Assembly (NCBI GenBank): GCA_964637485.1
Contig: CAZWUU010000022.1
Coordinates: forward strand, 1 to 9,907
Direction of reading: 5' to 3'
Length of the DNA: 9,907 nucleotides
Origin: C7867-002 sp964637485
Lineage (GTDB): Bacteria > Patescibacteriota > Minisyncoccia > Phycocordibacterales > PALSA-1337
Position numbers and translations under genes: made by a program. Every line of letters starts with the position of its first letter. The first letter of the stretch is position 1. Shown one piece after another: positions 5,603 through 9,907 of this stretch. Below the pieces are notes generated by a model. It worked only from the letters and a program-made list of their open reading frames with translations. It did not search any database and was not told the origin of the DNA.

Positions 5603-6030
5603 TAATATTCTACCAGTCGCATAGACAGTTGCCCCGCCGCCTGGAGTAATAGTTGGTTTTGAGACCTACAGACATCTCTTATGAGATGCGGTATGTAGAA
5701 TTGTCTACACAAACTACTACTCCAGGCGGCGGGGAGGAAAGTCCGAACACCGATTGTGCCCATGTGGCGCAATAATGAGTAGCGGGTAACGCCCGTCGGG
5801 GTAATCCTAGAGGTGCGAACAGTGACGCGTGGCTGGAAACGGTCCACGATCCCCCAGTGGGATATATTCATGGCGACATGAATGTGCAACGGCAAAATCC
5901 TTACTTCGGTGCAAGACCGTACTTATCGCGCAAGCGATATTTGAGTCGCTAGAGATTTGCAGTGATGCAGATCGGAGATAAATGATTGTCGCCTTAATTG
6001 GTACAGAATTCGGCTTATTTGCGACGTTAT
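5603..6030 (+). ncRNA. rnpB: RNase P RNA
   Basis: Catalytic RNA that removes 5' leaders from tRNA precursors. P1 is GTCGCA (5616-5621) with TGCGAC (6020-6025). P3 is a perfect 17-bp helix (5632-5648 with 5718-5734) with a branched extension between. The conserved GAGGAAAGTCCG follows at 5734-5745. Further matches to the bacterial consensus are GGGTAACGCCCG, GTGCGAACAG, ACGGCAAAATCC with GTGCAAGACCGTA, AGATAAATGATTGTC near 5977-5990 and ACAGAATTCGGCTTAT at 6003-6018, which supplies the second strand of P4. The stretch that would form the long P13/P14 arms of E. coli is absent, which is common. The P3 arm of about 100 nt is longer than the usual one. The exact 5' end is inferred from the -10 box, and the 3' end is placed between P1 and the terminator hairpin. 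Confidence 0.95.
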
Positions 6031-6061
6031 GAACAAGCGCTCCCCAAAGGAGCGCTTGTTC
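6031..6061 (+). terminator. Terminator hairpin of rnpB
   Basis: GAACAAGCGCTCC (6031-6043) and GGAGCGCTTGTTC (6049-6061) form a perfect 13-bp stem with a CCAAA loop, 5 bases after the last P1 base. The following TCGTGTGTGTTCTT is only moderately T-rich, so termination may be partial and the downstream operon could receive readthrough. Confidence 0.7.
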
Positions 6062-6074
6062 TCGTGTGTGTTCT

Positions 6075-6104
6075 TGATATAATCACAATACTTACAAATA
6101 TAAT
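6075..6104 (+). promoter_or_regulatory. Tandem -10 boxes for the envelope operon
   Basis: Two perfect TATAAT boxes lie in the AT-rich gap, at 6078-6083 (with TG at 6075-6076, an extended -10) and at 6099-6104. The second has TTGATA (6074-6079) as a -35 at a long 19-bp spacing. Starts would be near 6090 and 6111, both just before the ATG at 6118, giving very short leaders. Confidence 0.55.
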
Positions 6105-6117
6105 TACTTACAAACAA

Positions 6118-8550
6118 ATGCCTCCAGAAGCAAATCGTGTTTCGAGATTGGAATCAATATCGTTCTATTTATTGGCTGTAGCGGTTGTGTTGGCTCCATT
6201 AGCCTTTTGGCCGTCTCGATTTTTCGCCATAGAATCAGTAAAGACTTTTGTCATTGGGTTTCTCACTACAGCTTCGGCGGTATTGTTTATCATATTGTCA
6301 TTGAAACGACGAGAAATGAAGCTTCCACCGAAAAGCATGACTATGATTTCCTTGGCCATGCTCGTATCTGTGGTGGCCTCGGCTTTCTCCAGCGGTAATT
6401 TCATCAAGTCATTCTTCGGACAAGGATTCGAGCTGGGAACAGGTAGCTTCATTTTGACTTTGGTCCTGGCTATGTTTGTAGCTTATGCTGTAACGCTCCA
6501 TAAGAAGGAGAGAGTGGCATTGATTTATACGAGCATGATGGGCGTATACTTGCTCATTTTTCTTGTTCATGTCCTAAGATTCGCATTCGGCCCAAATTTC
6601 CTGTCGCTGGGTGTGTTGAATAGTGTGACGTCCACCCTCATTGGTAACTGGTTCTCCTTCGGAGTATATTCTGCTGTCATCGCCATCATTGCATTCTTCG
6701 GTATTACCTTCTTGCGTCTGACATCGAAGATGAAGATTGCTTATTGGGTCACCCTGGTGGCTTCGATGCTGTCTATGGTTGTTATAAGTAACGTAAAGGC
6801 ATGGCAAGTGTTCGCCTTGGTCATGTTCGGTATTACTGTATATCTCACATCACAGAAAAGCAGGCCGGAAGGAGGTGCGGTATCAGCATTTGTGAAGAGG
6901 TTGGCAGTTTTTCCGCTAATCCTTACTGCGGTGGCTGTATTGTTTAGCTATCAGTTTGGCACTGAACCGAATAAATACACTTTGGCAGAACCAGTGGTAA
7001 AGGGACTTAATGCTGCATATTCTGAACTTATATTGCCATGGCGTTTGACTATAGACATTGCTGCGGGAGAGCTAAAAACTGATCCTTTGCTCGGTTCAGG
7101 TCCAAACAGGTTTTCCCAGGCATTTCTCACATATAAGCCGACCGCTATCAATACCACTGATGCTTGGGGTGTAGAATTCAATTCTGGCTTTGCCTTCATT
7201 CCGACAGCTCTCGTAACACAGGGATTTCTCGGTGGCATAGTTTGGACATTATTCTTGGTCTTTTTCGGTATTCTCGGTGTTCGATCGTTGCGTGGTTTGG
7301 TCAAGAATGGTGGTTCGGGCGATTCAATACCTGAATCAGAAAGGGCATACGCTCGTTTTGCAATGTTGTCCTCTTACTCAGGTTCAGCAATGGTTATGCT
7401 CATGTGTCTTGTCTATGTGCCGACTCATGTTGTGCTGTTCTACGGATTTGTGCTCGCTGGTATATGGCTGGCCACTTCGGTTACCTACGGAAAACTGCGA
7501 TCTGTAGACATAGTGCGCAGTCCGGAATCATCTGCATATAGCGCTGCCCCAATAATTCAAGTCATTGTCCTTATCCTGGTCATCCTCTGGAATGTGACAT
7601 ACATAAAAAATACGGCCGCGTTGGCCTACTTTGGTGGTGGTGTAAAACATCTGACAGTTGCTTCAGATCCGGTCAAGGCCGATGCATCATTTGCCAGAGC
7701 CCTGGCTCTGAATCCTCTGGACATATACTGGCAAGCGCGTGCAGAATCGGCCATTTCGCAGACAAACAAACTCTTATCTTCAGTCACTGCAAATTCGGAC
7801 GCTTCTACTACAAATGCCATAGTGACAGAATCAGTAGCTGTAGCGAATAAAGCCCTCGAATATTCAAACAAGGCTATCGCTGCAGATCCAGGAAATTACA
7901 ACAACTTTATTTCTCAAGCGAGAGTGGCAGAACTGGGTACCATCATGAGGATGCAAAATAGCTATGAGACTGCTGTAAATGCATACAGAAATGCAATTCT
8001 CCGAAATCAAGGCAATCCATCTCTATACTTGAGTCTTGCTAGATTGCAGGCCTCACAAAATCAGCTCGACTTGGCTGTGCAGACCATAGGCGCGGCGCTT
8101 CAGGTCAAACAAAATTATCTGGATGCGGTATACCTTCTCTCTCAGATCAAGGCCGCACAGGGAAATCTGAATGATGCAATCGTTGCGGCTCAGTTTGCTA
8201 CAGAATTGAACCCAAATAATGCGCTATTACAATTCCAACTCGGACTTCTGCAATATAACGGCGGAGATTATACCAGGGCTGCATCGACTCTTGAAAAAGC
8301 CGCTTCTCTGCAACCGAACTATGCGAATGCCCAATACTTTCTCGGTCTAAGTTACGCGCGAATTGGCAAGAATGCAGAAGCAATAGCGCAGTTCGAAGCA
8401 TTGGCAGCAACAAATCCCGAAAGTCAGGAAGTAGCCGTTATCCTCTCGACACTCAAGGAAGGCAAGTCGCTGTTTGCTCCAGCTTCGCCGTCTGCTGACG
8501 CAGCCAGACCGGAAAAGAAATCGACTCCTCCTCTCAAGGAGAATAATTAA
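6118..8550 (+). CDS. O-antigen-ligase-like (Wzy_C) membrane protein with TPRs
   Basis: I chose the ATG at 6118 (810 aa). The frame is open upstream to a TTG at 5998, but those 40 codons lie on the 3' end of rnpB and its terminator. About 13 TM segments span 13-495, with a large extracytoplasmic loop at about 280-360. That loop holds PWRLTIDIAAGELKTDPLLGSGPNRF (307-332), the Arg-then-GSGP pattern of the Wzy_C superfamily, which transfers or polymerises polyprenyl-linked glycans. At the place of the usual HN motif it reads EFNSGFAF (353-360), so the ligase His seems to be missing. Residues about 515-780 are five or six TPRs (for example NYANAQYFLGLSYARIGKNAEAIAQFEAL), expected to bind partners, followed by a Pro/Ala/Lys tail. 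It probably forms an operon with murJ, 3 bp downstream. A ligase role is uncertain; a glycan-handling envelope role is likely. Confidence 0.85.
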   Translation: MPPEANRVSRLESISFYLLAVAVVLAPLAFWPSRFFAIESVKTFVIGFLTTASAVLFIILSLKRREMKLPPKSMTMISLAMLVSVVASAFSSGNFIKSFFGQGFELGTGSFILTLVLAMFVAYAVTLHKKERVALIYTSMMGVYLLIFLVHVLRFAFGPNFLSLGVLNSVTSTLIGNWFSFGVYSAVIAIIAFFGITFLRLTSKMKIAYWVTLVASMLSMVVISNVKAWQVFALVMFGITVYLTSQKSRPEGGAVSAFVKRLAVFPLILTAVAVLFSYQFGTEPNKYTLAEPVVKGLNAAYSELILPWRLTIDIAAGELKTDPLLGSGPNRFSQAFLTYKPTAINTTDAWGVEFNSGFAFIPTALVTQGFLGGIVWTLFLVFFGILGVRSLRGLVKNGGSGDSIPESERAYARFAMLSSYSGSAMVMLMCLVYVPTHVVLFYGFVLAGIWLATSVTYGKLRSVDIVRSPESSAYSAAPIIQVIVLILVILWNVTYIKNTAALAYFGGGVKHLTVASDPVKADASFARALALNPLDIYWQARAESAISQTNKLLSSVTANSDASTTNAIVTESVAVANKALEYSNKAIAADPGNYNNFISQARVAELGTIMRMQNSYETAVNAYRNAILRNQGNPSLYLSLARLQASQNQLDLAVQTIGAALQVKQNYLDAVYLLSQIKAAQGNLNDAIVAAQFATELNPNNALLQFQLGLLQYNGGDYTRAASTLEKAASLQPNYANAQYFLGLSYARIGKNAEAIAQFEALAATNPESQEVAVILSTLKEGKSLFAPASPSADAARPEKKSTPPLKENN

Positions 8551-8553
8551 TCG

Positions 8554-9907
8554 ATGGTTAGGAAATGGTTTCAAGTCATAGGTAGGGAAATACGCGGCCT
8601 TCATGAGGCCGCGTATGTCTTGGCGGTGTTCGCTTTTTTGTCTCTGTTGCTAGCCTTGGTTCGAGACAAGCTCCTGGCTTTCAGCTTCGGTGCTGACAAT
8701 ATTCTAGACATATACTACGCCGCTTTTCGAATCCCTGATTTTATTTTTGCCGCTATCGGCTCGATAGCATCGGCGTCAATATTGTTACCATTTTTCATTG
8801 ATAAGTTCTCGAAGGATAAAGAGATCGGTAGGAAGTTTCTGGATTCAATATTTACAGTTTTCTTTGCCGGTATGGCCCTGGTTAGTTTGTTGTTCTATTT
8901 CATTGCGCCGTACATAACACCATTTATCATTCCGGGTTTTAAGGACTCACCAGATCTGCCGATACTTATTCAAGCCATGCAGATCATGCTCCTGTCTCCA
9001 TTCCTCCTCGGACTCTCGAATCTATTCTCCAGTCTGACTCAGATGAGACTCAGATTTCTTGTTTATGCATTCAGTCCTCTGGTTTACAACCTAAGCATCA
9101 TTCTCGGTGTGCTCTACGGATATCCATTATTTGGTGTAAATGGCATGGCGCTCGGAGTTGCTCTCGGATCATTCCTGCATTTAGCAATACAGTTGCCATT
9201 TCTCATGCACGAGTCACTGCTTCCTAGATTTACGCGTGACATCGATTGGAAAACTGTAAAGAATGTCATGACGGTCGCTTTTCCGAGGACTATCACCTTG
9301 GCGGCAAATCAAATGTCATCGTTCGTGTTGGTTTCTATAGCTTCAGTCATGGCTGTCGGTTCTATTTCCGTATACAACTTTGCATTTACACTACAGTCAG
9401 TGCCTCTGACGCTCATCGGCGCCAGTTATTCCTCCGCCGTGTTTCCCACTTTGTCGAAGCTTTATTACGATCACAATATGCGCGAATACGTCGAAAAAAT
9501 GATAGCGTCAGCGCGTCATATCATATTCTGGTCTATGCCCATCTTGGTGTCTTTTGTCGTTTTGAGAGCACAGATAGTGAGGACGATCCTCGGTGCCGGA
9601 AAATTCGATTGGGCTGATACAAGACTGACCGCAGCTATGCTTGCTATATTTGCAGTGTCGACCGTGGCGCAAAGCCTCATAGTCCTTTTTGTCAGAAGTT
9701 TTTATGCAGAGGGCAAGACATCCAAGCCTATGGCCATGAATATGATAGGGGCAGTATCTATAATATTTATCGCTTATGTACTGACTTATCTATTTGAAAA
9801 GTACGATTCATTCAGGTTTTTCATAGAAGATCTGTTCAAAGTCGGCGGTCAGACTGGCACCAGTGTCTTGGTATTAGCTATTGCCTATACCGGAGGTATC
9901 ATCATCA
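8554..9907 (+). CDS. murJ: Lipid II flippase MurJ (MviN family), 3' end cut
   Basis: Moves the undecaprenyl-linked peptidoglycan precursor lipid II across the membrane. The frame is open from ATG 8554 to the window end (451 codons); E. coli MurJ is 511 aa, so the last helices lie outside. AAGGAG (8536-8541), in the last codons of the upstream gene, is the ribosome site, and the genes are 3 bp apart, suggesting translational coupling. The N-terminus GLHEAAYVLAVFAFLSLLLALVRDKLLAFSFGA, then LDIYYAAFRIPDFIFAAIGS (51-70), and later YNFAFTLQSVPLTLIGASYSSAVFPTLS (274-301) and GAGKFDWADT are typical of the family, especially of CPR homologues. Arg37 and Asp52 match E. coli Arg24 and Asp39, but the positions of Arg18, Arg52 and Arg270 hold Leu31, Phe65 and Thr279. 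A perfect 11-bp inverted repeat lies in codons 13-21. Confidence 0.93.
   Translation, partial: MVRKWFQVIGREIRGLHEAAYVLAVFAFLSLLLALVRDKLLAFSFGADNILDIYYAAFRIPDFIFAAIGSIASASILLPFFIDKFSKDKEIGRKFLDSIFTVFFAGMALVSLLFYFIAPYITPFIIPGFKDSPDLPILIQAMQIMLLSPFLLGLSNLFSSLTQMRLRFLVYAFSPLVYNLSIILGVLYGYPLFGVNGMALGVALGSFLHLAIQLPFLMHESLLPRFTRDIDWKTVKNVMTVAFPRTITLAANQMSSFVLVSIASVMAVGSISVYNFAFTLQSVPLTLIGASYSSAVFPTLSKLYYDHNMREYVEKMIASARHIIFWSMPILVSFVVLRAQIVRTILGAGKFDWADTRLTAAMLAIFAVSTVAQSLIVLFVRSFYAEGKTSKPMAMNMIGAVSIIFIAYVLTYLFEKYDSFRFFIEDLFKVGGQTGTSVLVLAIAYTGGIII
8590..8616. repeat. Perfect 11-bp inverted repeat inside the murJ start
   Basis: ATACGCGGCCT (8590-8600) and AGGCCGCGTAT (8606-8616) flank a TCATG loop, 36 bases after the A of the murJ ATG. 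It codes for part of EIRGLHEAAY, which is conserved, so it lies within the gene. No T-run follows directly, so it does not look like a terminator. It could slow ribosomes or polymerase early in murJ, or be chance. Confidence 0.5.

Noticed and set aside
5602..5895. 97-codon minus-strand ORF
   Set aside because: It is antisense to rnpB, whose conserved elements explain the sequence.
9246..9617. 123-codon plus-strand ORF
   Set aside because: It is an alternative frame inside murJ. The murJ frame is open from 8554 to the window end and carries family motifs throughout.
1..9907. CRISPR arrays, insertion sequences, tRNA genes
   Set aside because: No regularly spaced repeats, transposase frames with terminal repeats, or cloverleaf-like sequences were seen on either strand.

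Overview
The window looks like a piece of a draft genome from a Candidate Phyla Radiation (Patescibacteria, Parcubacteria-like) bacterium. This is inferred from the gene set, not from a phylogeny. The pointers are a MurJ of the divergent CPR-like kind, an O-antigen-ligase-like membrane protein fused to TPRs directly before it, small DUF2177, DUF1761 and DUF192 proteins, and a small protein of a family I remember as recurrent in these genomes. The base composition is moderate, and Shine-Dalgarno sites are clear only for the first gene and murJ. A run of exactly 100 N (1760-1859) marks a scaffold gap.

Left part (1-2820). Two uncharacterised soluble proteins (110-604 and 742-1395) each end in a hairpin terminator. 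The first has a strong promoter and a 19-bp palindrome at the predicted transcription start. A DUF2177 membrane protein (+) and a DUF1761 membrane protein (-) then converge on the N gap and both lose their C-termini in it. A membrane-anchored DUF192 protein follows, diverging from DUF1761.

Middle (2821-5298). A 153-base regulatory gap holds a perfect DnaA-box 9-mer and a 14-bp direct repeat that includes TATAAA. It precedes a full-length adenosylcobalamin-dependent (class II, RTPR-like) ribonucleotide reductase with an N-terminal ATP-cone and all the expected active-site cysteines.

RNA island (5297-6061). This is the most striking part. On the minus strand a near-perfect sigma70-type promoter (TTGACA, 16 bp, TATAAT) drives a region of about 255 nt with no worthwhile ORF, several complementary arms and a strong intrinsic terminator whose U-tract overlaps the nrdJ stop codon. 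I read this as a structured non-coding RNA that I cannot assign to a known family. Back-to-back with it on the plus strand is rnpB (RNase P RNA) with an unusually long P3 arm, followed by a 13-bp terminator-like hairpin.

Right part (6118-9907). A gene for a roughly 13-TM O-antigen-ligase-like protein with TPRs and, 3 bp later, murJ (cut by the window end) form a cell-envelope operon. By-eye alignment indicates that both lack key polar residues of their Gram-negative counterparts: the ligase His in the first, and three of four essential Arg in MurJ.
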